Shown: positions 49,199-61,432, counted from the first letter of the stretch. The stretch: 64,000 bases of DNA from Shewanella surugensis (GCF_023284005.1 NZ_JAKIKS010000015.1:1-64000), one strand, 5' to 3'. Notes: generated from the letters alone by a model not told the origin. Numbers and translations: made by a program.

Positions 49199-49830
49199 AG
49201 AGGGTGGCGCCTACATTAGCAAAAAATCTTGCAAAAGCGTTATTGGAAGCAGGGATAAAAGATGAGAGGGTATTATCGGCGGTGGCAAATACCCCTCGAG
49301 AGCGCTTTCTTGATCCAGCATTAGGACATAAAGCCTATGAAAATACGGCACTCCCGATAGGGCAAGGTCAGACGATTTCTCAACCTTATATCGTCGCAAG
49401 AATGACGGAACTGTTGTTAAGCCATGGACCTGAAAAAGTATTAGAGATAGGGACGGGATCGGGGTATCAGGCTGCGATTTTAGCTCAGTTAGTACCAGAG
49501 CTTTGCACTGTTGAGCGTATTAAAAGTTTGCAAATACAAGCAAGGCAGAGATTAAAACGATTAGACTTACATAATGTGGCTTTTAAATATGGCGACGGTT
49601 GGCTCGGCTGGGGAAATAGAGGCCCTTTCGATGCGATTATGGTAACAGCTGCAGCCAGTAGTGTACCAGAGGCATTGTTAAAACAACTTGCCGATGGCGG
49701 GGTGTTGGTTCTTCCTGTCGGTGAGCAATCGCAGCAATTATTAAAGGTTGTTCGCTTAGGTGATAAATTTACTTCTGAAGTTATTGAAATTGTTAGGTTT
49801 GTACCGTTGGTGCATGGTGATCTAGCCTAA
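49195..49830 (+). CDS. pcm: Protein-L-isoaspartate O-methyltransferase
   Basis: A 211-residue SAM enzyme that repairs isoaspartyl residues in aged proteins. It has [38 protein letters not shown] and GDGWLGW, and ends in [12 protein letters not shown]. The ATG at 49195 overlaps the surE stop; an in-frame ATG at 49180 also exists. Confidence 0.96.
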   Translation: MKRVAPTLAKNLAKALLEAGIKDERVLSAVANTPRERFLDPALGHKAYENTALPIGQGQTISQPYIVARMTELLLSHGPEKVLEIGTGSGYQAAILAQLVPELCTVERIKSLQIQARQRLKRLDLHNVAFKYGDGWLGWGNRGPFDAIMVTAAASSVPEALLKQLADGGVLVLPVGEQSQQLLKVVRLGDKFTSEVIEIVRFVPLVHGDLA

Positions 49831-50186
49831 GTAAATGTAGTGTATAAAGTACATGGATGTACTGTGAGGTTACCATTGAAATATAGAAGTAGATGAAAGT
49901 GAGAGGTTTATATCATTAATTGTTTTACGTATAAAAATAATAAAATATAGCATTTCTATTACATTAGCATTTTTTTAGTCGCCTTCTGTCAATGTATTTT
50001 CAGTTTTTCAGTGTCATTTGGTGTTATCACTATATTTTCAGCTTAGGTTCAATGTTTGCTGTTAAGATTAACGATGTCACTTCTGGTTTTTATATTGGTT
50101 TAAAATATTATAAATACAGCAAATTAGATGTTTCACTATAATAATTTTAAAAGTTAATATTTGTTTTAGTTCAGTAGGGAGTCGTT
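49831..50186. other. AT-rich intergenic region before nlpD
   Basis: 356 bp with no supported gene. A small dyad (AGTACAT/ATGTACT near 49849-49864) lies just after pcm but lacks a T tract. The promoter of nlpD-rpoS probably lies here, but I cannot assign it. Confidence 0.4.
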
Positions 50187-51101
50187 TTGATTAATATACT
50201 GAGGGCACATGGTAAGATTAGTCTTCTTTTCAGCCTTCTTGTTTCATTAACCGCTTGCAGTTTTCAAGCACAGCATCCCGCCCCCGTTGTTAATATTTCA
50301 TCTCATTACCAGCCTACTTATGTAAAAGGTTCTATTAAAACGCAATATTATCGAGTGAAGAGGGGGGATACGCTCTACTCCATCGCTTGGGGAGCTAATC
50401 GAGATGTTACCTACATTGCTAAGAATAATTTACTGACTAAACCCTATACCATTTATCCTGGACAGATATTGAAATTGACTATTTCGGTTAAAAATCAAAG
50501 TGGTCGTACCAGTATCTCGTCAGTGGTTACTACGCCTGCAAAGCCTGTAAAATCGTATGTTAGTAAAAAGAATCAAGTGGTTACCTATAAACGTGAGGTT
50601 AAAAAACAAACAGTCGCGGTGGTTAAAAAATCACTTGATCAACCGAGCAAGTCGGCGTACCCTTTAACAGGTAGTCAACAAACTATCAACGGGGTTATCC
50701 ACAAACCGACAACGGTTTTACCGAATAAAGTGAGTTTGTGGCAATGGCCCGTAAAAGGGAAGTTGATAGGAACCTTTTCTGCTAATGAGCAAGGTAATAA
50801 AGGGATTAAAATTGCTGGGGTTAGAGGTCAGCTAATTAAGGCGGCAGCGGCAGGACGAGTGGTTTATGCTGGTAATGCGCTACGGGGCTATGGCAATTTA
50901 GTTATCATTAAACATAGTGATAATTATCTGAGTGCTTATGCTCATACTGAAAAAATATTAGTCAAAGAAAAACAGTTTGTTAAAGCAGGTCAAAACGTTG
51001 CCAAGATGGGCAGTACAGGGACGGATAGGGTCATGTTGCATTTTGAGATCCGTTATCTTGGTAAGTCAGTAAACCCGCTTAAATATTTACCTAAATCGTA
51101 A
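50187..51101 (+). CDS. nlpD: Murein hydrolase activator NlpD (LysM/LytM lipoprotein)
   Basis: A 304-residue lipoprotein with a signal ending in SLTAC, a LysM domain (YRVKRGDTLYSIAWG, YPGQILKL), a basic linker and a C-terminal LytM/M23 domain (GRVVYAGNALRGYGNLVIIKH, HFEIRYLGKSVNP). The M23 domain lacks the first metal-binding His and Asp, so it is non-catalytic, as in known NlpD proteins, which activate amidase AmiC at septation. The start is TTG at 50187, supported by TAGGGAG just upstream; no in-frame ATG is suitable. Confidence 0.93.
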   Translation: MINILRAHGKISLLFSLLVSLTACSFQAQHPAPVVNISSHYQPTYVKGSIKTQYYRVKRGDTLYSIAWGANRDVTYIAKNNLLTKPYTIYPGQILKLTISVKNQSGRTSISSVVTTPAKPVKSYVSKKNQVVTYKREVKKQTVAVVKKSLDQPSKSAYPLTGSQQTINGVIHKPTTVLPNKVSLWQWPVKGKLIGTFSANEQGNKGIKIAGVRGQLIKAAAAGRVVYAGNALRGYGNLVIIKHSDNYLSAYAHTEKILVKEKQFVKAGQNVAKMGSTGTDRVMLHFEIRYLGKSVNPLKYLPKS

Positions 51102-51178
51102 TGATTTTGGTGCCATTTTGGCAATCGGAGGATAACACATTGAAGTAGTTTAAAATCGTGAAATATGGGAGATCCATT

Positions 51179-52153
51179 ATGGGCCGAACTAGAAACGTAG
51201 CACAGACGCAGCCACTTGTTGATTTATCGAAAAATGAATCTGATCTAGCATTAACCAGTAAGGAAGGTGAAAAGAAAGATGTCGATCTTGATCAACAAGT
51301 TCAAGATGATATTCAAAAAAACTTAGATGCCACACAACTTTATCTAGGTGAAATAGGTTTTTCTCCCCTACTGAGTGCGGAAGAAGAGGTTTATTTTTCA
51401 CGTAAATCCCTTAAAGGGTGTGAAAAGTCTCGTAATCGCATGATTGAAAGTAATCTGAGACTTGTCGTCAAAATTGCCCGCCGTTATAACAATAGAGGTT
51501 TAGCCTTACTTGATTTAATTGAAGAAGGGAACCTTGGGCTTATTCGTGCTGTTGAAAAGTTTGATCCAGAAAGAGGATTTCGTTTCTCGACTTATGCGAC
51601 TTGGTGGATCAGACAGACCATCGAACGCGCAATTATGAATCAAACTCGTACTATCCGTTTACCTATCCATGTTGTCAAAGAATTGAATGTTTATCTCAGA
51701 ACGGCAAGAGAGTTAGCCCATAAGCTTGATCATGAACCGACAGCGGAAGAAATTGCTGAAAAACTGGATCTGTCGAGTGCCGATGTGAGTCGTATGCTGA
51801 AATTAAATGAGAGGATCACTTCTGTCGATACACCTTTAGGTGGGGAGAGCGATAAAGCCCTGCTTGATGTGTTAGCCGATGATGATAATGTTGGGCCCGA
51901 TTATAAGGTCCAAGATGAGGATATGTCTAAATCAGTCGTTAAATGGCTTAACGAACTGAATACCAAACAAAGAGAAGTTCTTGCTCGGCGTTTTGGTCTT
52001 TTAGGCTACGAGCCTTCAACATTAGAAAATGTGGGTAAAGAAATTGGATTGACGAGAGAAAGAGTTCGTCAGATCCAGGTTGAAGCGTTAAAACGTTTGA
52101 AGGATTTATTAGGTGCTCAAGGTTTGTCTGTTGAGGCTATCTTTAAGGTCTAA
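51179..52153 (+). CDS. rpoS: Stationary-phase sigma factor RpoS
   Basis: A 324-residue sigma-70 family protein. Region 2 has [36 protein letters not shown] and [16 protein letters not shown], and region 4 has [19 protein letters not shown]. The ATG at 51179 follows GGGAG; an in-frame GTG at 51158 is less likely. It directs general stress transcription. It lies 77 bases after nlpD, in the standard order. Confidence 0.96.
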   Translation: MGRTRNVAQTQPLVDLSKNESDLALTSKEGEKKDVDLDQQVQDDIQKNLDATQLYLGEIGFSPLLSAEEEVYFSRKSLKGCEKSRNRMIESNLRLVVKIARRYNNRGLALLDLIEEGNLGLIRAVEKFDPERGFRFSTYATWWIRQTIERAIMNQTRTIRLPIHVVKELNVYLRTARELAHKLDHEPTAEEIAEKLDLSSADVSRMLKLNERITSVDTPLGGESDKALLDVLADDDNVGPDYKVQDEDMSKSVVKWLNELNTKQREVLARRFGLLGYEPSTLENVGKEIGLTRERVRQIQVEALKRLKDLLGAQGLSVEAIFKV

Positions 52154-52173
52154 TTTTTTCTTATTATTGTTAA

Positions 52174-52206
52174 TCAATTAAGCCCACTTGATGTGGGCTT
52201 AATTGA
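52174..52206. terminator. Bidirectional terminator between rpoS and mutS
   Basis: TCAATTAAGCCCAC at 52174-52187 and GTGGGCTTAATTGA at 52193-52206 form a perfect 14-bp stem with a 5-base loop between two convergent genes. The T tract is only moderate. Confidence 0.8.
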
Positions 52207-52237
52207 TCTTACTATTGAGGTTAACCTTACTTGAGGG

Positions 52238-54817
52238 CTAACACGAAGATGAGTGCTGTAGCTGTTTTAATTGATATAAACATTCTAAGGCTTGTTTGGG
52301 ACTAAAATCATCTGGATTAATATTGGCCAATGTTTCAAACAGTAACGTTGGTTTAAGCTCTGCTAAAGGGGGGAGTATTTGCTTAGCAGCGGGATAGGGA
52401 GCATGATCGCGACTTTCTAATTGGTGTAATTTGTGTTTCGCCGTATGGATCACACTGGCTGGTACGCCAGCAAGTGCCGCTACTTGTAAGCCGTAACTTC
52501 GACTCGCAGGCCCTTCTTGTACTGCATGCATGAACACAATGGTGTCTCCATGCTCAACGGCGTCTAAATGTACATTTTCTACAGTTTTAAGTTGCTCTGG
52601 TAATTGGGTTAGCTCAAAATAATGGGTTGCGAATAAGCTCATGGCTTGAATGGTTGTTGCTAAATATTCAGCTGCTGACCAAGCAAGAGAGAGCCCATCG
52701 TAAGTAGATGTTCCTCGGCCTATTTCATCCATTAATACTAAACTTTGTGGTGTTGCATTGTGTAAGATATTGGCGGTTTCCGTCATTTCAACCATAAAGG
52801 TTGAACGCCCTGAAGCGAGATCGTCAGATGCTCCAATACGCGTAAAAATACGATCGATAGGCCCTATTTGTGCCATTTGTGCAGGGACATATGAACCAAT
52901 ATAGGCAAGGAGTGTTATCAGAGCAACTTGACGCATATAGGTGGATTTCCCCCCCATATTGGGGCCCGTCACGATTAACATTTTACGTGCATTATTTAAT
53001 GTAACAGGATTGGCTATAAAAGGATGATGGCTGACTTGCTCAACAACAGGGTGGCGTCCTGCTTCGATATGAATGCCAGTGCTTTCTACTAGTTCAGGAC
53101 AAACATAATCAAGTGTTTGTGCTCGCTCTGCAAAGTTGTTTAATACATCCAGTTCTGCGGCGGCTGTAGCGAAAGCCTGAAGTTCATGAATTTTAGGTTG
53201 TAATAGGTCAAATAACCCTTCCCATAATTGTTTCTCAATGGCTAAGGCTTTGCCTTGGCTTGAAAGGACTTTTTCTTCATGCTCTTTGAGCTCAGGAATT
53301 ATATAGCGTTCAGTATTTTTGAGTGTTTGCCTGCGTTGATAACTAAGTGGTACTAGAGCAGATTCACGTCGACTGACTTCAATGTAGTAGCCATGGACGC
53401 GATTGTAGCCCACTTTTAGCGTTGAGCTGCCTGTTTGTTCTTTTTCTCTGGCTTCTAATTGTGCTAAGTAGTCTGTTGCCCCTTCACTCAAGTGTCGCCA
53501 TTCATCTAAGTCGGCATTATAACCCGTTCGGATAACCCCACCATCACGAATGAGCATGGGAGGATTATCAACGATGGCCTTTTCGAGTAAAGCGAGCTCT
53601 TGAGGAAATTCGCCAATGGTGCAACTTAAATATTGTAGGTGTGATGCATTGACTTTTGTGAGTGTTTTTTGGATTGCCGGCAGTAACCTTAAGGCTTCTC
53701 TTAGATGAGAAAAATCACGGGGTCTGGCATTTCTTAATGCTAAACGTGCTGTAATGCGTTCAATATCACCTAAGGTTTTTAATTGTGAAAACAGCTCGTC
53801 AGAGAGTTGATGCTCCATTAATTCAGCGACAGCATTTTGTCGTGATTTTATGGCACTGTGATGACGTAATGGTTGGTGAATCCAGCGTTGTAACATACGA
53901 CTACCCATGGCTGTCGCGGTATTATCAAGAATTGACGCGAGAGTGTTTTCTTGACCACCTTGCAAGTTTTGAGTGAGTTCTAAATTACGTCTAGTCGCAG
54001 CATCGAGTATGATGCTGTCATCTTGATTAAAACGAATAATGGCATTGATATGAGGCATGGCAGTACGCTGAGTGTCTTTTACGTATTGCATCAAGCAGCC
54101 TGCAGCTTGTAGTGATAATCTTGCTTCTCCTAAACCAAAACCGTGTAAGTCTTTCGTTTTAAATTGTTCTAGTAATAATCGATGGCAGGTATCAAATTCA
54201 AACTCCCATTCTGGGCGTCGGCGGGTGCCTTTGTATTTTTCTATTAGGCTGAGCTCAGTAAAATCTTCACTGTAGAGTATTTCTACAGGACCCGTGCGTT
54301 GCAGTTCAGTCTCTAATGCGGCGTGATCGGCTAATTCGGTGATCACAAATCGTCCCGATGCAATATCGAGTGTGGCATAACCGTAGCCTGATTTTCCTTG
54401 GTATAATGCAGCGAGTAAATTATCTTGTTTTTCTTGGAGTAAAGCTTCATCAGTTAATGTACCCGGTGTGACAATACGAACGACTTTTCGTTCCACAGGG
54501 CCTTTTGATGTAGCAGGATCGCCAATTTGTTCACAAATGGCAACCGAAGTGCCTATTTTTACCAGTTTGGCTAAATATCCTTCAATGGCATGATAAGGGA
54601 TCCCTGCCATCGGGATGGGATCCCCACCACTTTTACCTCTCGCGGTTAACGATATTCCCAGTTGTTGCGATGCATTTTTAGCATCATCATAAAATAGCTC
54701 ATAGAAATCACCCATTCGATAGAAAAGTAGCATGTCAGGGTGCTGCGCTTTTAATGTGAGATATTGGCGCATCATTGGCGTGTGTTTTTCTAAATTTTGA
54801 AGATTAATTGCAGTCAT
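52238..54817 (-). CDS. mutS: DNA mismatch repair protein MutS
   Basis: An 859-residue mismatch sensor. The mismatch-reading F-x-E is in [11 protein letters not shown] near residue 35. The ATPase has Walker [26 protein letters not shown] and the [12 protein letters not shown] motif. The C-terminus (residues about 800-859) is the tetramerisation tail. The length is normal and it appears intact. Confidence 0.97.
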   Translation of the reverse strand: MTAINLQNLEKHTPMMRQYLTLKAQHPDMLLFYRMGDFYELFYDDAKNASQQLGISLTARGKSGGDPIPMAGIPYHAIEGYLAKLVKIGTSVAICEQIGDPATSKGPVERKVVRIVTPGTLTDEALLQEKQDNLLAALYQGKSGYGYATLDIASGRFVITELADHAALETELQRTGPVEILYSEDFTELSLIEKYKGTRRRPEWEFEFDTCHRLLLEQFKTKDLHGFGLGEARLSLQAAGCLMQYVKDTQRTAMPHINAIIRFNQDDSIILDAATRRNLELTQNLQGGQENTLASILDNTATAMGSRMLQRWIHQPLRHHSAIKSRQNAVAELMEHQLSDELFSQLKTLGDIERITARLALRNARPRDFSHLREALRLLPAIQKTLTKVNASHLQYLSCTIGEFPQELALLEKAIVDNPPMLIRDGGVIRTGYNADLDEWRHLSEGATDYLAQLEAREKEQTGSSTLKVGYNRVHGYYIEVSRRESALVPLSYQRRQTLKNTERYIIPELKEHEEKVLSSQGKALAIEKQLWEGLFDLLQPKIHELQAFATAAAELDVLNNFAERAQTLDYVCPELVESTGIHIEAGRHPVVEQVSHHPFIANPVTLNNARKMLIVTGPNMGGKSTYMRQVALITLLAYIGSYVPAQMAQIGPIDRIFTRIGASDDLASGRSTFMVEMTETANILHNATPQSLVLMDEIGRGTSTYDGLSLAWSAAEYLATTIQAMSLFATHYFELTQLPEQLKTVENVHLDAVEHGDTIVFMHAVQEGPASRSYGLQVAALAGVPASVIHTAKHKLHQLESRDHAPYPAAKQILPPLAELKPTLLFETLANINPDDFSPKQALECLYQLKQLQHSSSC

Positions 54818-55154
54818 TTTTAATCACTTATGAATATGCTGGAAGGGTAGAGTTAATGGTTTTATAAGTTAAAACATGATATTAGGAGCTAACCTAAGCG
54901 GTTATACCAAATGAAAATGGCAAATGAGAAAAAGTAAATAATCATGTTGTTACTTTGTATTATTGGAGTACACCAAATTGTTATTATTGAAGGCTGGTTG
55001 TCCTACCGCTGGAAGATGTCGCTAATATTACCAATATTTTTATGCTTTGCGGGGGATTTATTAAAGGAAATAATCATATCCTATAAATTACAGTCTTTAG
55101 TCTCTCTATCAATAGGGGTTTTTAAAATGAAATAGAAAAAATAATGAACAGGAC
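54818..55154. other. Intergenic region between mutS and the recA promoter
   Basis: 337 AT-rich bases. A 63-codon frame at 54944-55135 has no recognisable motif or ribosome site and is probably chance. The cinA/pncC gene often found next to recA in gammaproteobacteria is not here. Confidence 0.45.
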
Positions 55155-55182
55155 TTGATACTGTATGATTGTACAGTATACT
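55155..55182 (+). promoter_or_regulatory. recA promoter with LexA box filling the spacer
   Basis: TTGATA (-35) at 55155-55160 and TATACT (-10) at 55177-55182 are 16 bp apart. That spacer is exactly the LexA box CTGTATGATTGTACAG (55161-55176). LexA binding would block RNA polymerase directly, as at E. coli recA. Confidence 0.95.
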
Positions 55183-55268
55183 AGATCACATATTGAGGCT
55201 CGTAAGGCAAAAATGAGTGCTCATGAATTAATTTAACCCGCATTAGCTAGATGGTAAGGATGATAAGC

Positions 55269-56339
55269 ATGAAGATAGATCCGAATAAAGAAAAAGCACT
55301 TAATGCCGTATTAGGACAAATAGAAAAACAATTCGGTAAAGGCTCTATCATGAAGCTGGGAGAAGATCGTTCAATGGATGTTGAAACGATCTCTACAGGT
55401 TCACTTTCATTAGATGTCGCCTTGGGCGCTGGCGGTTTGCCTATGGGACGTATTGTTGAGGTTTATGGTCCTGAATCTTCAGGTAAAACGACGTTAACGC
55501 TAGAAGTCATTGCTTCTGCGCAAAGATTAGGTAAAACCTGTGCTTTCATTGATGCTGAACATGCACTTGATCCTATTTATGCTAAGAAATTAGGCGTCGA
55601 TATTGATAACTTATTGTGCTCACAACCGGATACGGGTGAGCAAGCATTGGAAATTTGTGATGCATTGACACGTTCTGGCGCCGTTGATGTGATTGTTGTT
55701 GACTCCGTTGCAGCACTCACTCCTAAGGCTGAAATTGAGGGGGAAATTGGTGATTCTCATATGGGGCTTGCCGCTCGTATGATGAGTCAAGCAATGAGAA
55801 AGTTAGCAGGTAACTTAAAACAATCCAATACATTACTGATTTTCATTAACCAAATTCGTATGAAAATTGGTGTGATGTTTGGTAATCCTGAAACAACCAC
55901 TGGTGGTAATGCGCTTAAGTTTTATGCTTCGGTTCGTCTTGATATTCGCCGTACAGGGGCCATTAAAGATAGAGATGAAGTGATCGGGAATGAGACTCGC
56001 GTTAAAGTGGTGAAAAATAAGATAGCAGCTCCCTTTAAACAAGCTGAATTTCAAATTTTATATGGCCAAGGCATCAACAGTACAGGCGAATTAGTGGATC
56101 TCGGTGTTGTTCATAAACTTATCGAAAAATCAGGTGCTTGGTATAGTTACAAAGGAAGTAAAATTGGTCAGGGCCGCGCCAATGCAGGCAAGTTCTTGAT
56201 TGAAAATTCCGATATTTCTGCTGAAATTGAAACGAGTTTACGTAATATGTTGTTGCGTAAAGGTGACGCTGTAGATACGGCTAAAGTGGTTGAGCCAACG
56301 GGTGATAATGTTGATTTAGAAACGGGTGAAGTCTTCTGA
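55269..56339 (+). CDS. recA: Recombinase RecA
   Basis: A 356-residue recombinase with Walker [26 protein letters not shown], the L2 DNA-binding loop [22 protein letters not shown] and an acidic C-terminus. I chose the ATG at 55269 ([11 protein letters not shown]), eight bases after AAGGA; two upstream in-frame ATGs give a non-conserved extension. It is under LexA control from the adjacent promoter. Confidence 0.98.
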   Translation: MKIDPNKEKALNAVLGQIEKQFGKGSIMKLGEDRSMDVETISTGSLSLDVALGAGGLPMGRIVEVYGPESSGKTTLTLEVIASAQRLGKTCAFIDAEHALDPIYAKKLGVDIDNLLCSQPDTGEQALEICDALTRSGAVDVIVVDSVAALTPKAEIEGEIGDSHMGLAARMMSQAMRKLAGNLKQSNTLLIFINQIRMKIGVMFGNPETTTGGNALKFYASVRLDIRRTGAIKDRDEVIGNETRVKVVKNKIAAPFKQAEFQILYGQGINSTGELVDLGVVHKLIEKSGAWYSYKGSKIGQGRANAGKFLIENSDISAEIETSLRNMLLRKGDAVDTAKVVEPTGDNVDLETGEVF

Positions 56340-56794
56340 GTCGCAGTGCTAAACAGGTCGCGGTTGCGCTATTAGCACGCCGCGATCATTCTCAATTAGA
56401 GATTAAAACTAAATTAGCTCAAAAAGATTTTACCCATTGCGAAATTGAAGCGTGTATTCATTTTTGCCTTGAAAATGGTTATTTAAATGATGAGCGTTAT
56501 GCGTACCTTGTGATCAAAAGCCATGTGAATAAGGGGCACGGAGTCAACCGTATTCAGCAGGTATTGATACAAAAAGGTATTGATAGATCGATCTGCCAGC
56601 AAGTCTTACTCAATACCCATCATGATTGGTTTGAACTTGCTAAGCATAAAGTGTTTAAAAAGTACGGTGAGCATCCAATTGCAGACTTTAAAGATAAAGC
56701 AAAACGGATCCGCTATCTACTCGGGCAAGGCTTTAGTTATGAACAAGCTAACTATGCTTTAGATGAAAAGACATCGACTCATGTTGATGATTAG
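56336..56794 (+). CDS. recX: RecA regulator RecX, apparently with a CTG start
   Basis: A reading frame homologous to RecX runs from just after the recA end: [41 protein letters not shown] and then [17 protein letters not shown]. There is no ATG, GTG or TTG in this frame until GTG 56510, which would remove the first third of the protein. The in-frame TGA at 56327 limits the start to 56330-56510. CTG at 56336 overlaps the recA stop (CTGA) and lies about six bases after GGGTGA, so it is the best candidate. About 152 residues result. RecX limits RecA filament growth. A truncated protein from 56510 or a decayed start codon are the alternatives. Confidence 0.8.
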   Translation: MSRSAKQVAVALLARRDHSQLEIKTKLAQKDFTHCEIEACIHFCLENGYLNDERYAYLVIKSHVNKGHGVNRIQQVLIQKGIDRSICQQVLLNTHHDWFELAKHKVFKKYGEHPIADFKDKAKRIRYLLGQGFSYEQANYALDEKTSTHVDD

Positions 56795-56991
56795 CTTTAT
56801 GATGATGGATTTTATGTGTGTTTAGGTGTAATAATTGTTTTACTGCCATTCTCTCTAGGTGTCTAAACACCTAAGTATAAATATTAATTATTTGTTTTCA
56901 TTGAAGTTAGAACTCATATTCTAAAAACAACAGGATTGAGTGCACCTTTTCATTATCTATTTTTCTTTATTACTTCTTACTTTTATATGTA

Positions 56992-57874
56992 TAGCTAAAT
57001 CAGAATAATATGCGATAATACTCGAATGCCATATAGTATCGACTTAAGGCGTAAGGTGTTCGTCTACAAAGAAAAGCACCAACTGACATTTGAGCAGACA
57101 AGTCAACATTTTGAGATTAATATAGCCACTCTTTTTCGTTGGAAAAATAAGATGGAACCTTGCTCAAAACGTAATAAACCCGCAACGAAAGTAGACATGA
57201 TGGCACTGAAACGTGATATTGATGATCACCCCGATGATTATCAATGGGAACGTGCAATCCGCCTTAATGTCGGTCAATCAACAATACACTATGCGCTAAA
57301 ACGGCTCAAAATCAGCTATAAAAAAAACACTAACACATCCTAAAGCGTGTGATATTGCCAGAAAAGAATTTATTGAGCGTATCTGTCAATATGAGAACCA
57401 AGGCAAATAAATCATCTATTTAGATGAACGTGGCTTTGCTCAAAGTATGCCTCGTGAATATGGATATTCAGAAAAAGGAACCCGATGTTACGGCACTCAC
57501 AACTGGCAAGCCAGAGGAAGAGTGAATGTGATTGGCGCCATTGTCGGTATGACGTTTCTCACGCTAAGCCTATTTTTTTCCTATATAAACTCAGATGTCT
57601 TTTATGCGTGGTTGACTCAAGATTTATTGCCAAAGGTTAAAACGGGTGCCGTCATCGTGATGGATAATGCCACATTCCATAAACGCAGCGATATGCTTGA
57701 AGCAATAACAGCGCGTGGCTGTATAGCAGAGTTTCTCCCTCCATATAGTCCCGATCTCAATCCCATTGAGAAGAAGTGGGCACAAGTCAAATCCGTTAGG
57801 AGAAAATTACGCTGCTCAATTGATGAGTTATTTACTGAGCACGTGGACTATCGCAATTTATGTTGATCCGGCTA
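56992..57874 (+). mobile_element. IS630-type insertion sequence, broken
   Basis: An approximately 883-bp element flanked by TA at 56990-56991 and 57875-57876, the target duplication typical of IS630. The ends are imperfect inverted repeats (TAGCTAAATCA against TAGCCGGATCA). It lies between recX and alaS, in a region that is short in related genomes. Its transposase is interrupted (57026-57866). Confidence 0.7.
57026..57866 (+). pseudogene. IS630-family transposase, frameshift plus nonsense
   Basis: The N-terminal part (MPYSIDLRRKVFVYKEKHQL) is a helix-turn-helix domain that ends at 57343. In the shifted frame the protein continues KKTLTHPKACDIARKEFIE, meets a TAA near 57408, then reads IIYLDERGFAQ. 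The catalytic D (YLDERG), D (VMDNATFHK) and E (NPIEKKWAQ) are all recognisable. The frame change is at a run of eight As (57321-57328), where slippage is possible, but the downstream TAA shows that the gene is dead. Confidence 0.85.
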
Positions 57875-58125
57875 TACTTCTTTATATGGGTTTTAGCCTA
57901 TTTTCAAGCGACTCGTAAGGAGGCTATTAACGTCATGTGCTTGGGTGGCGCATCATTTCAAAAGATACTAGGGTTCATGCAATGATAGGTCTTGAGTGGC
58001 CTTATTGGGACTGTTTCTGAAACTGGCATATTAAGGTGGCTTGGGTATATAATGCCCCATAAAATTATACCTTGCGGCCCTTATTATTTGGCCGTTGTGA
58101 GCCCTATTCAATTCAGGACGATGTC

Positions 58126-60750
58126 ATGTATCAAACCACTAAAGAGTTAAGAAATGCTTTCCTGGAGTATTTCGGTACTCACGGTCACGAAGTTGTCGAT
58201 AGCAGTTCGCTTGTTCCAGTAAACGATCCTACCTTACTTTTTACCAATGCCGGTATGAATCAATTTAAAGATGTGTTTTTAGGTGCCGATAAGCGTACTT
58301 ATACTCGCGCAACGAGTTCGCAACGTTGTGTGCGAGCGGGTGGTAAACATAATGATTTAGATAATGTGGGCTATACGGCGCGCCATCATACGTTTTTTGA
58401 AATGCTAGGCAATTTTAGTTTCGGTGACTATTTTAAAGAAGAAGCCATTCGTTTTGCTTGGTCTTTTTTAACGGAGACGTTAAAGCTGCCTACAGAACGT
58501 CTTTGTGTGACAATTTATGACACAGATGACGAAGCATTTGAGATCTGGAATAAAAAAATTGGTGTTGCGGAAGAAAACTTGATCCGAATTGGTGATAATA
58601 AAGGCGTGGCTTACGCGTCTGATAATTTCTGGCAAATGGGGGATACTGGCCCTTGTGGACCTTGCACTGAAATTTTCTATGATCATGGTGAACATATTTG
58701 GGGGGGGCGCCCTGGCACACAGGAAGAGGATGGTGATCGTTTCATTGAGATCTGGAATATTGTTTTTATGCAATATAATCGCCAAGCGAATGGGGATATG
58801 CTGCCTTTACCTAAACCTTCAGTGGATACTGGGATGGGGATTGAGCGCATTGCTGCAATCATGCAAGGGGTCCATTCAAATTATGAAATTGATATTTTTA
58901 AACAGTTAATTGTCAAGGCGGCAGATGTTATTGGAGTGTCTGATTTAGAGAGTAAATCATTACGTGTTATTGCCGATCATATTCGTTCATGCTCTTTTCT
59001 TATTGCTGATGGTGTTATGCCGTCAAATGAAGGCCGTGGTTATGTATTACGTCGAATTATTCGCCGAGCGGTTCGTCATGGAAATAAATTGGGCGCAACA
59101 GAGGCCTTCTTTTATAAATTGGTGCCGACTTTAATCGAAGTGATGGGGGATGCTGCTAAAGGTTTAGCTCAGATGCAATCGATTGTTGAAAAATCATTAA
59201 AAGCAGAAGAAGAGCAATTTGCACGTACTTTAGAGCGTGGCTTGGGTATTTTAGATGCGGCACTGAATAAGCTAGAAGGTGATGTGCTTGATGGTGACAT
59301 GGCGTTTAAACTTTATGACACTTATGGTTTTCCTGTTGATTTAACCGCCGATGTTTGCCGTGAACGTGAGATCAGTGTCGATGAGCTTGGGTTTAAAGCG
59401 GCTATGGCAGAGCAAAGGCGTCGAGCGCAGGCTGCGGGTCAATTTAGTATCGATTATAACGATACTTTAGTCATTGAGACTAATACTGATTTTTGTGGTT
59501 ATACCGATTTATCACTCGAGTCTGAAGTCATTGGGCTTTACCAAAACGGTGCAGAAGTTGAAAGCGTGACGGTTGGAGATGAGGCGGTTATTGTACTCAA
59601 GGAAACACCATTTTATGCTGAATCGGGTGGGCAGTGCGGCGATAAAGGATTGTTGAGTACACAAGAGAATCATTTTGAGGTGGTAGATACACAGAAATAT
59701 GGCCAAGCTATTGGTCACATGGGTAAAGTGAAGGCTGGCGAGATAATAAAAGGTCAACAATTGAGTCTGAATGTTGATCGGGACTCACGTCAACGTACAG
59801 AACTTAATCACTCCGTAACGCATTTATTACATGCTGCGTTACGACAGATCTTAGGGACTCATGTTTCGCAGAAAGGTTCTTTAGTCGATCCAGATAGATT
59901 ACGTTTCGATTTTTCACACTTTGAAGCTGTCAATACTGCTCAATTAAACGCTGTAGAGTTATTAGTGAATGAGCAAATTCGCTGTAATCATCCGTTAAAC
60001 TCAGAAGTGATGAGCATTGATGCCGCAAAAGAGAAAGGGGCTATGGCACTTTTTGGTGAGAAATATGACTCAGAAGTTAGAGTAGTGACAATGGGTGATT
60101 TTTCAATTGAATTATGTGGCGGGACGCACGTCGGTCGTACGGGGGATATTGGCTTGTTCAAAATTACCTCTGAAGGTGGAATAGCGGCAGGTGTTCGACG
60201 TATTGAAGCGGTTACGGGAGTGGCTGCAATGCAACATATTGCGAAGCAACAAGCTGCGCTTACAGCATCAGCAGAGTTACTTAAGTCGGATCCGCAATCC
60301 GTTGTCAGTAAGCTTAAAGTACAGTTAGATCGCAGTAAATCGCTTGAAAAAGAATTGGTGCAATTAAAAGATAAACTTGCTGCGGCAACCAGTGCAGATT
60401 TAGTTAGTGAGGCGCAAGAGATTCATGGCATAAAAGTGTTGATTAAGAAGTTAGATAACGTAGATGCTAGTGCCTTGCGGGGGTTACAGGATGAGCTCAA
60501 ACAAAAATTAAAATCAGGTGTTGTGGTGCTTGCTATAGCAGGTGATGTGAAGGTGAATTTAATCGTCGGTGTGACGAAAGACTTAACGACTAAAGTCAAG
60601 GCTGGTGAGCTGGTTGCGTCGATAGCGACTCAAGTGGGTGGTAAAGGTGGAGGGCGTCCGGATATGGCTCAGGCCGGTGGAAGTCAACCTGAAAACCTTG
60701 ATGCTGCTTTAGCACAAGTTGTACCTTGGATTAAAGAACGGTTAGCTTAG
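58126..60750 (+). CDS. alaS: Alanine-tRNA ligase
   Basis: An 874-residue class II synthetase. The catalytic core has [16 protein letters not shown] and [17 protein letters not shown]; the editing domain has [12 protein letters not shown] and the metal Cys/His in [11 protein letters not shown]; the C-terminus ends in [15 protein letters not shown]. The ATG at 58126 ([12 protein letters not shown]) follows AGGA by seven bases; the frame is open further upstream without conserved sequence. Confidence 0.97.
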   Translation: MYQTTKELRNAFLEYFGTHGHEVVDSSSLVPVNDPTLLFTNAGMNQFKDVFLGADKRTYTRATSSQRCVRAGGKHNDLDNVGYTARHHTFFEMLGNFSFGDYFKEEAIRFAWSFLTETLKLPTERLCVTIYDTDDEAFEIWNKKIGVAEENLIRIGDNKGVAYASDNFWQMGDTGPCGPCTEIFYDHGEHIWGGRPGTQEEDGDRFIEIWNIVFMQYNRQANGDMLPLPKPSVDTGMGIERIAAIMQGVHSNYEIDIFKQLIVKAADVIGVSDLESKSLRVIADHIRSCSFLIADGVMPSNEGRGYVLRRIIRRAVRHGNKLGATEAFFYKLVPTLIEVMGDAAKGLAQMQSIVEKSLKAEEEQFARTLERGLGILDAALNKLEGDVLDGDMAFKLYDTYGFPVDLTADVCREREISVDELGFKAAMAEQRRRAQAAGQFSIDYNDTLVIETNTDFCGYTDLSLESEVIGLYQNGAEVESVTVGDEAVIVLKETPFYAESGGQCGDKGLLSTQENHFEVVDTQKYGQAIGHMGKVKAGEIIKGQQLSLNVDRDSRQRTELNHSVTHLLHAALRQILGTHVSQKGSLVDPDRLRFDFSHFEAVNTAQLNAVELLVNEQIRCNHPLNSEVMSIDAAKEKGAMALFGEKYDSEVRVVTMGDFSIELCGGTHVGRTGDIGLFKITSEGGIAAGVRRIEAVTGVAAMQHIAKQQAALTASAELLKSDPQSVVSKLKVQLDRSKSLEKELVQLKDKLAAATSADLVSEAQEIHGIKVLIKKLDNVDASALRGLQDELKQKLKSGVVVLAIAGDVKVNLIVGVTKDLTTKVKAGELVASIATQVGGKGGGRPDMAQAGGSQPENLDAALAQVVPWIKERLA

Positions 60751-60810
60751 TCTTTTTTAACATTGGCAATGAGTGACATGATATTGTATCAAGTTGTTAA
60801 TTTGGTGATA

Positions 60811-60839
60811 AAATACGTCAATATGTGACGTATTTTTTA
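60811..60839 (+). terminator. alaS terminator
   Basis: AAATACGTCA at 60811-60820 and TGACGTATTT at 60826-60835 form a 10-bp stem with a 5-base loop, followed by more Ts. Confidence 0.85.
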
Positions 60840-61234
60840 TATGTTGATTTTGGTTGTTGTGTTTAGTGTTGTTATTATTGGATTAATGAGCAAGTTAAGC
60901 GTAAAAAGGATTTTATTCGTTCAGATCTATTTTTATTAACGGTGACTTAAACTTATTGAATATTAAAATCAATAAACTTTACAATGAATAGATTAACTTG
61001 TTGTTTTTTAAATTTTAAATTATTTTGTATCAAAGTGTTCTAGCTGAGCTCTTTGTTGTATAGCGAACTTTAATTTGCAATTTAGCTAGGAGTGTTTAGG
61101 GTTAAGTTATAATTAAATGGCGCTTTTCGAATAGAGTACTATTAATTTGTACTAAGCTAACCTTATAATAAGCACATAATAGCGGAAATAATAATGCCGT
61201 ACGAAACTGAATTAGGAATTAAAGGAGCAAGATA
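60840..61234. other. AT-rich region upstream of csrA
   Basis: 395 bp without a supported gene. TATAAT at 61164-61169 may be a csrA -10 element, but no good -35 is at the usual distance. The aspartokinase gene often found between alaS and csrA is absent. Confidence 0.4.
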
Positions 61235-61432
61235 ATGCTGATATTGACTCGTCGTGTTGGTGAAACACTGATGATTGGTGACGAAGTAACAGTTACTGTA
61301 TTAGGCGTTAAAGGTAATCAAGTACGCATCGGTGTTAATGCACCGAAAGAAGTTTCTGTGCATCGTGAAGAAATTTACCAGCGGATCCAGTCTGAGAAAG
61401 CGGGTACGCCATCAGAAGGTGGTAATTTCTGA
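61235..61432 (+). CDS. csrA: Carbon storage regulator CsrA
   Basis: A 65-residue RNA-binding dimer. It starts [18 protein letters not shown] and contains [25 protein letters not shown]. It binds GGA motifs in mRNA leaders and is titrated by Csr small RNAs controlled by BarA/UvrY; barA is at 35070-37862. AAAGGAG precedes the ATG. Confidence 0.98.
   Translation: MLILTRRVGETLMIGDEVTVTVLGVKGNQVRIGVNAPKEVSVHREEIYQRIQSEKAGTPSEGGNF

Noticed and set aside
54944..55135. A 63-codon hydrophobic frame between mutS and recA
   Set aside because: It has no ribosome site, no known family and AT-rich low-complexity content; it is probably chance.
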